A program made the position numbers and the translations under genes. The notes under the pieces are model-generated. The model was not told the origin of the DNA. It did no database searches and saw only the letters and a list, made by a program, of their open reading frames with translations. From Bimastos eiseni (lineage: Eukaryota; Annelida; Clitellata; Crassiclitellata; Lumbricidae), in the NCBI GenBank assembly GCA_959347315.1, contig OY365814.1, forward strand, positions 29,711,251 through 29,775,250: a DNA stretch of 64,000 nt, given 5' to 3'. This document shows, piece by piece, positions 45,561 through 56,556 of the stretch (position 1 is its first letter; every line of letters begins with the position of its first letter).

Positions 45561-46065
45561 GGCGATGGACGGATAGAGGAACGAATAGAGGAAATAGTAG
45601 AGAGAAGCGGAGGCGTAATAGAAGGAAGAGTGAATGAACGAAAGAGACGGTTAATCGACCTCATGAAAAGATCGACTTCCGGTGGAAAAAGATCCGGCGT
45701 CGTTTATCAATTATCGCCCGCTCGATACAAAGAAATTGCAACTGTGTTGCTCGTCCGACTTCACGATCATCACCACCACCGCCGCCACCCCTTCACCAAC
45801 ACCGACACAACGGACATGTTAATGGACTGACATCGTCTCTGTATCTATCTTTATACCCGTGCATGTTCTTTCCGTTGTCTGTGTCGTTCTGTCTCTTAAT
45901 TCTTCTCCTTTCCCTGCTTCTCTTCTTCGCTCCTCTCGTGTTCTGTTGCATTCTCTCATCTTCTTCTCTGCTTTCCTCAATCACCTGTTTTGCTGTCTCC
46001 CTTCCTGCCTTATTCTCCTCTCCTCTAATGCCATCACCTGATCTCTCCATCCTTACATCACGCAT

Positions 46066-47185
46066 GTAGGTGTGTGTTTGTGTGTGTTCGTATGTGTGTG
46101 TGTGTTTGTGTGTTTTCGTTTGTGTGTGTGTTTGTGCGTGTTCGTATGTGTGTGTGTGTTTGTGTGTGTTCGTATGTGTGTGTGTGTTTGTGTGTGTTCG
46201 TATGTGTGTGTGTGTTTGTGTGTTTTCGTTTGTGTGTGTGTTTGTGCGTGTTCGTATGTGTGTGTGCGTGTTTGTGTGTGTTCGTATGTGTGTGTGTTTG
46301 TGTGTGTTCGTATGTGTGTGTGTGTTTGTGTGTTTTCGTTTGTGTGTGTGTTTGTGCGTGTTCGTATGTGTGTGTGCGTGTTTGTGTGTGTTCGTATGTG
46401 TGTGTGTTTGTGTGTGTTCGTATGTGTGTGTGTGTTTGTGTGTTTTCGTTTGTGTGTGTGTTTGTGCGTGTTCGTATGTGTGTGTGCGTGTTTGTGTGTG
46501 TTCGTATGTGTGTGTGTTTGTGTGTGTTCGTATGTGTGTGTGTTTGTGTGTGTTCGTATGTGTGTGTGCGTGTTTGTGCGTGTTCGTATGTGTGTGTGTT
46601 TGTGTGTGTTCGTATGTGTGTGTGCGTGTTTGTGCGTGTTCGTATGTGTGTGTGTTTGTGTGTGTTCGTATGTGTGTGTGCGTGTTTGTGCGTGTTCGTA
46701 TGTGTGTGTGTTTGTGTGTGTTCGTATGTGTGTGTGTTTGTGTGTGTTCGTATGTGTGTGTGCGTGTTTGTGCGTGTTCGTATGTGTGTGTGTTTGTGTG
46801 TGTTCGTATGTGTGTGTGCGTGTTTGTGCGTGTTCGTATGTGTGTGTGTTTGTGTGTGTTCGTATGTGTGTGTGTGCGTGTTTGTGCGTGTTCGTATGTG
46901 TGTGTGTTTGTGTGTGTTCGTATGTGTGTGTGCGTGTTTGTGCGTGTTCGTATGTGTGTGTGTTTGTGTGTGTTCGTATGTGTGTGTGCGTGTTTGTGCG
47001 TGTTCGTATGTGTGTGTGTTTGTGTGTGTTCGTATGTGTGTGTGCGTGTTTGTGCGTGTTCGTATGTGTGTGTGTGTTTGTGTGTGTTTGTATGTGTGTG
47101 TGTTTGTGTGTGTTCGTATGTGTGTGTGTTTGTGTGTGTTCGTATGTGTGTGTGTTTGTATAGGTGTGTGTGTGTGTGCGTCTGT
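46066..47185 (+). repeat. GT-rich minisatellite with higher-order structure (110 bp, then 56 bp)
   Basis: The basic block is TTCGTATGTGTGTG plus GTTTGTGTGTG. In the first part GTTTTCGTT recurs at 46112, 46222, 46332 and 46442, exactly 110 bp apart. From about 46569 the marker CGTGTTTGTGCGTG recurs mostly every 56 bp (46569, 46625, 46681, 46763, 46819, 46877, 46933, 46989, 47045). ORFs of 363-381 aa are open in all three + frames because the sequence has almost no stop triplets; they are not genes. Confidence 0.95.
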
Positions 47186-47580
47186 TTGTGTGTTTGTTTA
47201 TTATCGGTGATATAATATGGTAATTAAAGACATATATTACATAAAGTCATGTTGGCCTACAATTGCTTCAGTATATAGTAGGCAATGATGGGGTACACAT
47301 ATTATGTGCCTGTAGCTAGGATAAGACGTCGTTAAGAGAGCGTCAGAGAACTAGAAAAGACAGCATCTCTGAGACGACGACGCATGCGCAGCAGTCACAC
47401 GTTGCGCGATATGTTGTATATGCAAATGAGTGTTTGTGCTGTCTTCGCTTCAACGGACGTCGTCGTCCATTTGAGATTTCCCGGCGGCTGTTCAGATGGC
47501 GCTCTCTCTATTGGACAGCACGAGACCCCCTCGTAACCTGAAGAGATATACGCCCATGAGTCTACATGCAAAACACACAC
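47186..47580. other. gene-free stretch
   Basis: Nothing recognised. Confidence 0.5.
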
Positions 47581-47773
47581 AGATATATATATATATATAT
47601 ATAATGTGTTTATGTATACAGCTTTGGTCTTATACATGCATAGGGAACACGTATAATTTCTGGTTCCCAAAAATGGGCCTTCAAATATAGAATCTATTTA
47701 TATAATCCATATATAAATAAAATCTGTACATAAAATCTTTGTATATGTATTATCTTTGACCTTATGTAAGTCC

Positions 47774-47774
47774 A

Positions 47775-47834
<60 letters not shown>

Positions 47835-47846
47835 TTCACATATATA
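47774..47846. repeat. (TA)n with GTATA interruptions
   Basis: TATATATATG repeated; ends beside a TAGGCCTA octamer. Confidence 0.9.
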
Positions 47847-48028
47847 TAGGCCTACACTGCGTTGATTTGATTTGCATCCGTTTAACATGATCCTATTTGT
47901 GTTGATTGTCAAGAGATGGACCAGCTGTTTGTCTTTTCGCTATCAATTGTGATGAAAATTGCGAAGGGCAGATTCTGTAACAAATTCCATCTATAAGATA
48001 ATGATATTGATATGCAATCGTAGGTCTG

Positions 48029-48114
48029 ATCTCCAAACTTCTAAAGCGCAATTCAAATCCAAACCTAGGGCACCAGCTTAATTACGAGCGCTGAATTATT
48101 CACGGGTGCTGATG
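48029..48114 (+). repeat. family B dispersed repeat, copy 4
   Basis: CTCCAAACTTCTAAAGCGCA, then CTAGGGCACCAGCTTAATTA, CGAGCGCTG and a partial second ATTATTCACGGGTGCTG end. Confidence 0.8.
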
Positions 48115-48216
48115 ATAATTGTTAGAAAAATAATATACTTGTAGGCCTACTAATAATAATAATGTGCTGTAAGGCTATAAAAGTAATGTATAATGTATTT
48201 AAATATTAGTAGTAAA

Positions 48217-48332
48217 GTTGCAGTTCAACGACACTGTGTGGTAACAAAAATCATCAACCTCGCCCTCCCCTTATCCAGGCTTGGGACTGGCACTGCCAGA
48301 AAGCGAATGGTGGCGCAGTTAATTAAGTAGTA
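48217..48332 (+). repeat. family A dispersed repeat, copy 5
   Basis: GTTGCAGTTCAACGACACTG, GGTAACAAAAATCATCA, CCAGGCTTGGGACTGGCACT and GGTGGCGCAGTTAATTAAG. Confidence 0.8.
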
Positions 48333-48522
48333 ATGAAGCAATACTTTATAAATACAAAACTTAAGCGTATAAATTTACTGCATAGGGGATAACGAATCAA
48401 TGAGAGCAAATGAGGTTTCCTCCCTGCTCTTCCCTTCCCCAAGTAAGGGCGGTTTCCTCCTGCCGTTCCCATCCTTCCTGCACCCTCAATAAACGCTAAG
48501 AATGCAAGGGCGAACTACGTCT
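48333..48522. other. sequence to the assembly gap
   Basis: CCTCCCTGCTCTTCCCTTCCCC-like pyrimidine words just before the gap. No gene. Confidence 0.5.
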
Positions 48523-48722
48523 NNNNNNNNNNNNNNNNNNNNNNNNNNNNNNNNNNNNNNNNNNNNNNNNNNNNNNNNNNNNNNNNNNNNNNNNNNNNNN
48601 NNNNNNNNNNNNNNNNNNNNNNNNNNNNNNNNNNNNNNNNNNNNNNNNNNNNNNNNNNNNNNNNNNNNNNNNNNNNNNNNNNNNNNNNNNNNNNNNNNNN
48701 NNNNNNNNNNNNNNNNNNNNNN
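48523..48722. other. assembly gap (200 N)
   Basis: Exactly 200 N, likely a placeholder. Pyrimidine-rich sequence lies on both sides, so a collapsed CT/CTC repeat is the probable cause. ORFs drawn across it are meaningless. Confidence 0.99.
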
Positions 48723-48739
48723 CCTTGTTTTATCAACTT

Positions 48740-48836
48740 ATCCTCATTCTCCTCCTACCCCTCCTCCCTTTCTTCCTCCTTCTCCTTCTCCTACTTTACC
48801 TCCTTCTTCTTCTCCTCCTCCTCCTCCAGAATCACT
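48740..48836. repeat. (CTC/CTT)n polypyrimidine tract
   Basis: CTCCTCCTTCTTCTCC run directly after the gap. Confidence 0.9.
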
Positions 48837-49420
48837 CCTCCCTTAACGACTCAATTACCTTAACGCACGGCTTCTGTTCCGTCTCGCTTGGCCGCACTGG
48901 TCAATATGGGCATCGGGTAACATCAGCGCTCGGCCGGGCACCATTAGCACCAGTTAAGAGCGCCCGAGGGGGTCTTGGACGATCTCTGCCCTGCGCCAGA
49001 CAACAGGACGAACTGTTGCCCCCAGTATGGGGTTTCACACGCCCTGGCGAGCGTCGAATCGACGAGAATATTGCTCTCGTACAAAGATTAAAGGCTCCCA
49101 CAAGTTTATTGGGCTCAGATCAAATGTTCAATAACACCCTTCACCCATACCTTCAAACCTCCCTCCCTCCGTACATTAATGATGGGCAGGGTGTGAGCGG
49201 TCATTCCATGTCCACTGTGTATCCTATTTTGGTGGAATGCGGTGTCCAGGGTAATGAGTGGGGGAGGAGAGGGGAGGGTAAAACCCGCATTAGCACACGA
49301 CCGTATTATAACACTTGCAATAAACTTTATGACTCTGTGTCTTATTGGAAGTTTGGATTTTGTTGGTTATCATTTCTAATTAATCAACGCAGCCGGCGCC
49401 AAGAGCTCTTAGAGATGCGT
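48837..49420. other. GC-richer stretch, no gene recognised
   Basis: 48850-49100 is noticeably GC-richer than its surroundings. The frame is open from the gap to 49555 (276 aa) but shows no domain, and it ends in the 12-bp repeat. It could be an unrecognised repeat. Confidence 0.4.
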
Positions 49421-49424
49421 TGTA

Positions 49425-49517
49425 GGCAGACAGGTAGGCAGACAGGTAGGCAGACAGGTAGGCAGACAGGTAGGCAGACAGGTAGGCAGACAGGTAGGCA
49501 GACAGGTAGGCAGACGG
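49425..49517 (+). repeat. 12-bp minisatellite, about 8 copies
   Basis: Unit AGGCAGACAGGT. The reverse complement (CTGCCTACCTGT, about 2.5 copies) reappears at 50049-50077 beyond the next array, making an inverted pair. Confidence 0.93.
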
Positions 49518-49605
49518 ACGCACAAATATATACAAAGAGACAGAAAGAAAGATAGAGTGACACGCTCTCCATCTGGAAGAAAGGCAAACAGCCAGTTGCT
49601 CCCCA

Positions 49606-49930
49606 TGTGTGTATCTGTCTGTGTGTATCTGTCTGTGTGTATCTGTCTGTGTGTATCTGTCTGTGTGTATCTGTCTGTGTGTATCTGTCTGTGTGTATCT
49701 GTCTGTGTGTATCTGTCTGTGTGTATCTGTCTGTGTGTATCTGTCTGTGTGTATCTGTCTGTGTGTATCTGTCTGTGTGTATCTGTCTGTGTGTATCTGT
49801 CTGTGTGTATCTGTCTGTGTGTATCTGTCTGTGTGTATCTGTCTGTGTGTATCTGTCTGTGTGTATCTGTCTGTGTGTATCTGTCTGTGTGTATCTGTCT
49901 GTGTGTATCTGTCTATGTGTATCTGTCTGT
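49606..49930 (+). repeat. 14-bp minisatellite, about 23 copies
   Basis: Unit TATCTGTCTGTGTG, almost perfect. Open in all frames, giving the [18 protein letters not shown] ORFs. Confidence 0.96.
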
Positions 49931-50159
49931 ATGTCTGTGTGCGCTGCTGTCTGTCCGCTGCCTATCAGTCTCTGTGACAGTGTGTGTCCCCTTCCTGTGT
50001 GTGTGTCCGTGTGTGTCTCTCTGTCTGTGTGTCTGTCCCTGTGTGCGTCCGTCTGCCTACCTGTCTGCCTACCTGTCTGTCTGAATAGAAGACATCGTTT
50101 ACATGCCGTTGATATGATGGGCATTATTTTGTCTATTAAGTTGTTATTGTGTCCGTGAT

Positions 50160-50612
50160 GCAGTTACAAAAATATTCCCTTTGCCCCAAAATTAAGGGGC
50201 GGGTCTTCTTTGGTCAACGACTGACCATCAAAGGGTCTAGAACGGAAGATGAAAGGTGGATGAGAAGATGGACGATGATGACGTTGACCCCATTATACTC
50301 CTAGGTACCCTCAGGCCTGTAGCCCTCACGTGGGGAACGTATTTTTATTTGCACGGGTCGGAGTAGAAGGGCGTGTCAGCAGTATTGGAACGCCACGAGC
50401 AAGGATCAGGCGAGTTCGCCACTTCACCCTGCCCTATTTAGATACATCTGCAGGGGGTGTGAACGCGAGGCCCATCGTTATTAAGAGGCGGTGTTTGATT
50501 GCGGGGTTCGCAAACGCGCTGGACGTTGTGGTCGATGATTTTGTCGTCATAAAGAAGGGCCACTACGTTGCAAACCCCCCTCTAACCCTCTGGGAGGGAG
50601 GGTAATCGTAAT
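50160..50612. other. gene-free stretch
   Basis: A 91-aa ORF at 50330-50605 has no recognisable domain. Nothing else. Confidence 0.4.
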
Positions 50613-50615
50613 CGT

Positions 50616-50676
50616 AATCTCCAAGCTTCTAAAGCGCCACTTGAAAACCAGGGCATCAGCTTATTCACGAGCGCTG
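50616..50676 (+). repeat. family B dispersed repeat, copy 5
   Basis: CTCCAAGCTTCTAAAGCGCC, then CCAGGGCATCAGCTTATTCA, CGAGCGCTG. The best-preserved copy; preceded by AATCGTAATCGTAATC. Confidence 0.85.
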
Positions 50677-50822
50677 TCTTCAACCAATTGCAACTCCCGC
50701 TTGCAATCTCTCGAGCATTATCTGTTGAATTTTCTTAGATCTACATCACATTACATTACGCTCGTCAACGCTCTGAGGAATAATTTTCCAAAATGGTTTG
50801 TGCGGCCACGTTTCCTCTCCAA

Positions 50823-50955
50823 CACTCTCTCTCTTCCTCTTTCTCTGTCTGTCTGTCTGTCTCTGTCTCTGTCTCTCTGCCTCTGTCTCTCTCTCGCTTT
50901 CTCTCTGTCTGTGTGTCTGACTCTGTCTGTCTGTCTGTGTCTGTCTATCTGTCTC
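50823..50955. repeat. CT/CTGT-rich tract
   Basis: TCTCTGTCTGTCTG variants. Confidence 0.9.
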
Positions 50956-51188
50956 CTTCCTTCTCATCAACTTTCAGGCCGTCTTCCTCTGCTGGTTCAA
51001 CTTCTTCTGCCCCTTCGTCCTGGAACTTCTGTATCTCTCTGATTTGAAGCTCAATTTTGTATCACCTGACTTGACCAGGTAGTGTCTGTGCAGAGCTCAA
51101 ATTAGGCCTACTTGGGGTTCGAGACGTGTAATCGAAATAAATCACGTGAAATCGATTATACTCATTGAAAAATGTGTAGGGTCGAGGC

Positions 51189-51487
51189 CAGAGGTGTAAC
51201 AAGGTTCTGAAAAGTGAGGAGGCATATCTTGCAAAAATATTGCGCAAAGCTCCAAAAAAATATTTTGTCTCCCCCTCCACTTTTTGACTTTCGCCCCAGA
51301 AATTTTAAAAATGGGGGCACAAATTGTCTTAACAAAAGTAATCTTAAAAAGCCATTGGAGAAACATAAAAAAGAACCGATTTGGAGGAACATGGGGGCAC
51401 TGAGCACTAAAACTGGGGGAGGCTTTGCCCTCCCCCGTTTTAAAACGAGGGGGCCGGTGCCCCATGCCCCCGCTTGCTACACCCCTG
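51189..51487. mobile_element. non-autonomous hAT-type element (MITE), 299 bp
   Basis: Ends CAGAGGTGTAACAAG and (other strand) CAGGGGTGTAGCAAG match at 13 of 15. They are flanked by perfect 8-bp duplications GTCGAGGC at 51181-51188 and 51488-51495. Both features define hAT insertions. No transposase inside; G-rich words lie just inside both ends. The perfect duplication suggests a comparatively recent insertion. It split a sequence that resumes with TCGCTATATAAAAACG, a retroelement 3'-end-like word. Confidence 0.9.
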
Positions 51488-51499
51488 GTCGAGGCCATT

Positions 51500-52365
51500 A
51501 TGCGGTCGCTATATAAAAACGTTTACATTTGCCTGTGGTCCTATCGCTCGCTGCAGAGCCATTGTGGAATTTTCAAATCTCTGGCAAATCTTTGAGGCTC
51601 GGATGTTCGCCAGATGACGCTAGTGATATAGTCCCACCAAGAGAGAAAAACGACAAATTATGTCCAAAATTTATATCATAAGATGTGAAATGTTTAGCTT
51701 TTTATTATTGGGCGGAAGGCCTAAATGGACCCATTTAGCCCGTTTAAAACTATAGTTTTATCGATTAAAATCCTTCAGCGCTGCTCGTAGAAATAAAGTC
51801 ATGGTGATCATTTCGCACAAAGGCACGGTTAACTATAACAGGCCTATATCAAGAAAGTATCATTTTAAGCTCATAGCCTTTGCTTTAGAGTGCAAAATTT
51901 ATCGATAAAACTAACACGAGCTCGATGACTATAGATTATCGTCTGAGCAAGTTACAGGTTTCCAAAGATTATACAATGCGAGTAGAACAGATTATTAATT
52001 ATTATTGACAAAGAACAATTCAGCTGACAGATCCGCAAATGATTTTACGTTGTAGTGAATCAGTGATTCGCAGCAGGTTAGAATGGGACGGAGAATATAC
52101 AAAAGCGCACTATTTTTAAACCGAGGGTTAGTACATGTTTCTGGATAAGAGTCGGGGCAAATAGTTTTTATCGTATTCTTAAAGTAGAATAGGCTATATT
52201 TTATTTAGCCTTAAAAACATACCCTGATTTCTTGATTTCCCCGTTTTCTCGGACAGTAAGCCTAAAATGGATTACCCAGTCTTCTTTTCGGTTATTTACA
52301 GAGAGGTCGTTGCATTCTTCTCCATACTCTCTGACGAATTAGATGAATTAATATTCTACTTTCTA
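51500..52365. other. gene-free AT-rich stretch
   Basis: Nothing recognised. Confidence 0.5.
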
Positions 52366-52367
52366 AT

Positions 52368-52438
52368 TAGCGCACGTGAATGAGCTGGTGTCTGCGCTAG
52401 GCTTTCGAGTGGCGCTTTAGAAGTTTTGATATTACGCT
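52368..52438 (-). repeat. family B dispersed repeat, copy 6
   Basis: + strand AGCGCACGTGAATGAGCTGG, TGTCTGCG, then GTGGCGCTTTAGAAGTTTTG, the reverse complement of the family. Confidence 0.8.
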
Positions 52439-52439
52439 C

Positions 52440-54040
52440 AGTTAGCGCTTTACTATGACGTTGCTGTTTTCGCCAAAATTGGCTGGTTGATCTCTTTAGT
52501 GCTTAGCAACTGTCAGAGTGTCCTTGGCCTTGCTGGAAAAACGAACAATATGAACGGGAATTATTATTTATTTGTATAATATCATAAGCGAAGGCTGAAT
52601 CTGTTTGTCAAGGTAATTAACAGGGATTTGACTAAGTTCAAGCATTATTGCAATTCATATGCACCTTGTAGCGATTCATCGATTTGACGCCCTTGGTGCG
52701 TGTGGATTGATCTGTTTGGTTAGTTTCTCACTTGTGACTAGTCGAGACATACCTCTGACTAAAGATGAGAGGTGTCTAAAGAAAGTGACTAACTACTTTG
52801 TACTGTGCTATTCTTTAGTCAGATTATCATTGCAATTGACCAATGAAGATTTAAGGCTGTCATACCAATTGGATGACGGCTGGACGATATTTTAAAGGGC
52901 CAGGAGCCCAGGACACGGCGCGTGACAAAGCACCGGCTTCACGCATGATGAAACTTGTCATCCGGTTTAAAAGTAATTAAAACGATATATTAATCATGTA
53001 CAAATGTATGGGTGGAACATCGAACGGTCGATGGCGTGATATTGTTGCTTGAGTTTATGATCAGTTTTGATTTGCTGTGTTGTTAATTAAAGGCAAGAGC
53101 AAACTTATGTTACTTGGCAACAGAATTAACACGTGTAAGCTAAATGCATCCTGTAAGAAAGTCATTTCATTACAAGGTTTAACCATTTGATCTGCATTCG
53201 TTTTCCAAAAGGTTTAGTACAGACGCATCATTATGGAGTTAGGGGCCATCTAAATATCCTGTACTTCATCTGATTAAGACACCAGGTCCTGTCGAAACAG
53301 CACAGATTATTTTATCTTAAGGTGACAGTTTGATTTTAGCATGCTGCCTTTGCTTATTTCTCTGTGTTTGCTGTAAAATTCATGTTTTTAACACAGGTTA
53401 AACAACTATGGTGTCCTAAGATCTGGCTGAAACAACCAATTTTTCCTAGTTCCGTTAACCCGCTTCTCGTCCCCAGTTTCTGGTTTTGACGTTCATGATG
53501 GCTTCATCAAATTCAGTCAGTGAACACAAATTCATATATTTTAAATTGTAAACAATAGTACTTATTAATTATTAGTTTAATTGGCGACGTTTTAGCTATT
53601 GCTAATGTAGCGCATGATATTAGTCCCATTGAGAAAGGAATTTCTAATGTCCAATGATGATGCTATTAATACTATTATTATTAATACTACTAGTAATTCT
53701 AGTAGTAGTAATAATAGTAATAATAACGACATCTACATAATTTTGTATGTAATGTAAATTATTTAATGTAATCTAGCATTTATATAGCGCCTCATCAAGA
53801 TATCTAGTCAGAGGCGCTCTCTGTGCTGGCCCGAAGGATGTTAAATGTCATAGTGGACGAAATAAATCTTTTGGCAAAACTATTAACAGTGTTTGTTAGG
53901 TACCTACTATACCGCAGTGTATCAGCTGCATTCTGAGGAAGAACCATGTTTTGCTGGCTGTTAACAAACTCCACAGTTGCCGGATTGTGCTTGATATTGC
54001 TCCGTATAAATTTTTCTTATGTGTGTTGGGTTAATTGTAG
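52440..54040. other. upstream region of the phosphatase gene
   Basis: Probably a 5' intron and non-coding exon(s) of the phosphatase, but no exon can be placed. Contains an ATT/AGT-rich tract at 53665-53730 and AGCGCCTCATCAAGATAT at 53797. No TATA-type promoter can be defended. Confidence 0.4.
54027..54040 (+). promoter_or_regulatory. candidate splice acceptor in the 5' UTR of the phosphatase
   Basis: GTTGGGTTAATTGTAG ends in AG at 54039-54040, six bases before the ATG. Vertebrate DUSP14-type genes also carry the whole coding sequence in one exon after 5' UTR introns, which makes this placement plausible. The polypyrimidine tract is weak. Confidence 0.4.
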
Positions 54041-54046
54041 AACCTG

Positions 54047-54631
54047 ATGCCATCTGCGGATGCAAACGGCTTCCCATCTGCCCCACGCCGAGGCCATACG
54101 CCGCAGAGTATGGACATAACAATGGTGTGTGCCGGCCTCTATCTGAGCGACTTTGACTCGCTGACGGAGGAGAAGATCCAAGCTCGAAACATCTTGCTCG
54201 TTATCAATGCGACGACGGAAAAACCCAACCTCGACTTTCCGAACGTCGAGTTCATGAAACTCGACATATACGACTCGCCAGCGGAAAACATCCAGCAGTT
54301 TATGAATGTCTGTGCGGACAGGATCCACGCGGTGAAGGAGGCGGGTGGGCACTCGCTAGTTCACTGCGCGTTCGGGGTCAGTCGATCTGTGACCATCTGC
54401 TTAGCTTATCTCGTCAAATATGAGGGAAAGACACTGCGTGAGGCATATTTTGACTTGAAGTATCGGCGGCCGATTATACATCCCAATGAGGGATTCTGGA
54501 GGCAGTTGATCTCCTTTGAAATTGACATAAAAGGAAAGGCGTCCGTGAAATTGGCTGTTTATCCGATGGGTTCCATACCTGACGTTTATAAAAGTATGCG
54601 ACCTGGAACAAATGGCTTTAGGGTACGTTGA
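54047..54631 (+). CDS. atypical dual-specificity protein phosphatase, DUSP14/18/21-like
   Basis: A 194-aa single-exon enzyme predicted to remove phosphate from Ser/Thr and Tyr residues of signalling proteins, as in the small atypical DUSP group. The signature HCAFGVSRS (residues 106-114) gives nucleophile Cys107 and phosphate-binding Arg113. Asp76 in LDIYDSPAENI is the likely general acid. The domain spans about residues 24-165 and includes LYLSD, INATTEKPN and RRPIIHPNEGFWRQLISFE, all typical of DUSP14/18/21. The C-terminus KASVKLAVYPMGSIPDVYKS also aligns with that subfamily, whose members are about 190-200 aa, so the protein looks complete. There is no CDC25/rhodanese (MAPK-binding) domain. 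The start at 54047 precedes the domain by about 24 residues and follows the candidate acceptor. Stop at 54629-54631. Substrate unknown. Confidence 0.92.
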   Translation: MPSADANGFPSAPRRGHTPQSMDITMVCAGLYLSDFDSLTEEKIQARNILLVINATTEKPNLDFPNVEFMKLDIYDSPAENIQQFMNVCADRIHAVKEAGGHSLVHCAFGVSRSVTICLAYLVKYEGKTLREAYFDLKYRRPIIHPNEGFWRQLISFEIDIKGKASVKLAVYPMGSIPDVYKSMRPGTNGFRVR

Positions 54632-54724
54632 AATTTAGCTGCGTGTATCTGTTACAGTGCACTGTGCTTTGTAATAGTTTGGCAGTTTGCCTTAGTTTAC
54701 ACTAGAAAGTATATATATTTATAC

Positions 54725-54766
<42 letters not shown>

Positions 54767-56400
54767 CTATATGCAGTAACAAGTAAGTACTAATAGTAGT
54801 AGTATTTGTGTTTTTAGTCAGGTCCATTGTCATTTTGCAAATTAAAAAAATCCGATGTTCCTTTTCAAGACAGGGAACTGGAAAGTTTATAACTCAGACC
54901 CATTGTTTGTCTGAATCAGAGCTTATGCTGAGTACTACGAAACTCAGGATGAGCCAATTTCCTAGCTGAGTTTCAGTTCATCCCTACACCAGCAGACTGT
55001 GCTTCTGTTTAAGTCAGGATTTGAAGCCTTTGTACCATGACGTTGTGCGCTGTCCTCTTTAAGTGACTCGTGATGAATGTTGATGAAATTTGACAGTTTC
55101 TCTTTCTAGAATGTTCTGATACATCGTTCCATTTATTGTGGTGAGAATAGAAAAAATGAGTTTCAATTGTGAAGTATGTAGAAAATATTCTTACGCAGTT
55201 GTACATGATTTTGTTGTTGATACTTTCAGTTCTACCGTTGATATTTCGTTGTGGATTTGGTTCTGATGTAAGTAAAAGGAGATCTACTTTATGAAGTAGT
55301 TTTATTTATTTTGTCAACTTTTTTACTTACATCTGATGTGCATTGTTGATTCATTTAGTGGAGCACAATATTAAATATTTCTACTGGATGTTGATCTCAG
55401 CGTGGCTCGGTATTTTGTGAATTAGACACTCGTGTGGTATTAAAAAAAATTGCAATTGAAGATATTTACTGACAAAATAGAAGCCCTGTCAGCTCATTGG
55501 ATTATTATATGTTAGAAATCGAATTGATATGTAACTGAAAAGTCTGATTTAGCGCAAAGTATGTTTTAATTAAAGCATACAGCACAAAACAATGATTATA
55601 GGGTGCTACTTCTTGTAGCTCACTCCTTTCACTGTCTGTAGGACTTGATGCAGCCCAGGATGTGTTTTTTCAGCATATCTTAAGCGTAACTTTGTTCTGT
55701 TAATATACAGATATATTAGGCTGTTAGGTTGCGTGAGTAGTGCTATATAAATGTCTAAGTATGTTACTCGCTAATATAACTGTGTTTTTGACTGTGATAC
55801 CAAGAATCAACTGTGTTGTTTCTACTTGTAGGATGTCCAGCGTTTCATCATACGACAAGGAGTGGCAGAGGAACTTCACTATATTTTATCCTTAGTCAAA
55901 AAAATTATATTATTTCATATGCTTTAAGTGATTTCTAGAGGACTTCTTTATGATCTAAAGTGCCTTCTTATGATTAGTTTGAAATGAGAAATTATTGTAG
56001 ATGTTTTTGCCAGTGGCTGTTGTTGTCATGGAAAGTCAGCTTATTGAACTATGGAAGCTCAGTGTATTGAGGTTCCTACACTGTTTGCATTTGTTTTACC
56101 TCATTTAATTGCATTGTAAGTATGCCAGTAAGGAAAATAATGTTTAAATAATGTTTTATGTTCATTGTACTGGTTATCAATTTTTATAAAGATTGTTGTG
56201 TTTGATACATGTTTTCGGTTTCAAAATTGTTCTTATTTGTTTGGTGCTAATGGAATAATTTTGCAAATGTTTTGAAGGAAGCTAAGTTAAATCATTCTAA
56301 TACACATCATTGTCTGCAGAAATGGAATACTTTTGAAGTGTTGTTGATTGGTGATTACCGGTATGTTAAATAAAATATTTTGGAGCTGTTGTATACTGCC
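54632..56400 (+). other. phosphatase 3' flank / possible 3' UTR
   Basis: ATTAAA occurs at 54841 and AATAAA at 56369; either could end the transcript. A GTACGT just before the stop (54622) and a strong acceptor-like TTTCTACTTGTAG ending at about 55832 would permit an alternative last exon. In the spliced frame that exon would add DVQRFIIRQGVAEELHYILS. Neither is proven. An (AT)n tract lies at 54712-54773. Confidence 0.4.
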
Positions 56401-56519
56401 TTCAGAGCAGTTGTCTTGAAGTGATGACTATTCAAGTAAGTATGTGTATTCTTTATTAACCAATTGATGATCGCACTTTGGTGTACAGACATATCTAGTT
56501 AGCACTGTTAATGATGTAA

Positions 56520-56556
56520 ACATTATTATTATTATTACTAGTATTATTATTAGACT
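56520..56556. repeat. short (ATT)n
   Basis: ATTATTATTACTAGTATTATTATTAG. Confidence 0.8.

Noticed and set aside
46070..47215. ORFs of 363-381 aa rich in Cys and Val
   Set aside because: Open in all three + frames because the GT-rich minisatellite has almost no stop triplets.
48725..49555. 276-aa ORF after the assembly gap
   Set aside because: Starts in a polypyrimidine tract and ends in the 12-bp minisatellite; the middle shows no domain.
54017..54352. 111-aa - strand ORF over the phosphatase
   Set aside because: Antisense shadow of the DUSP coding sequence.
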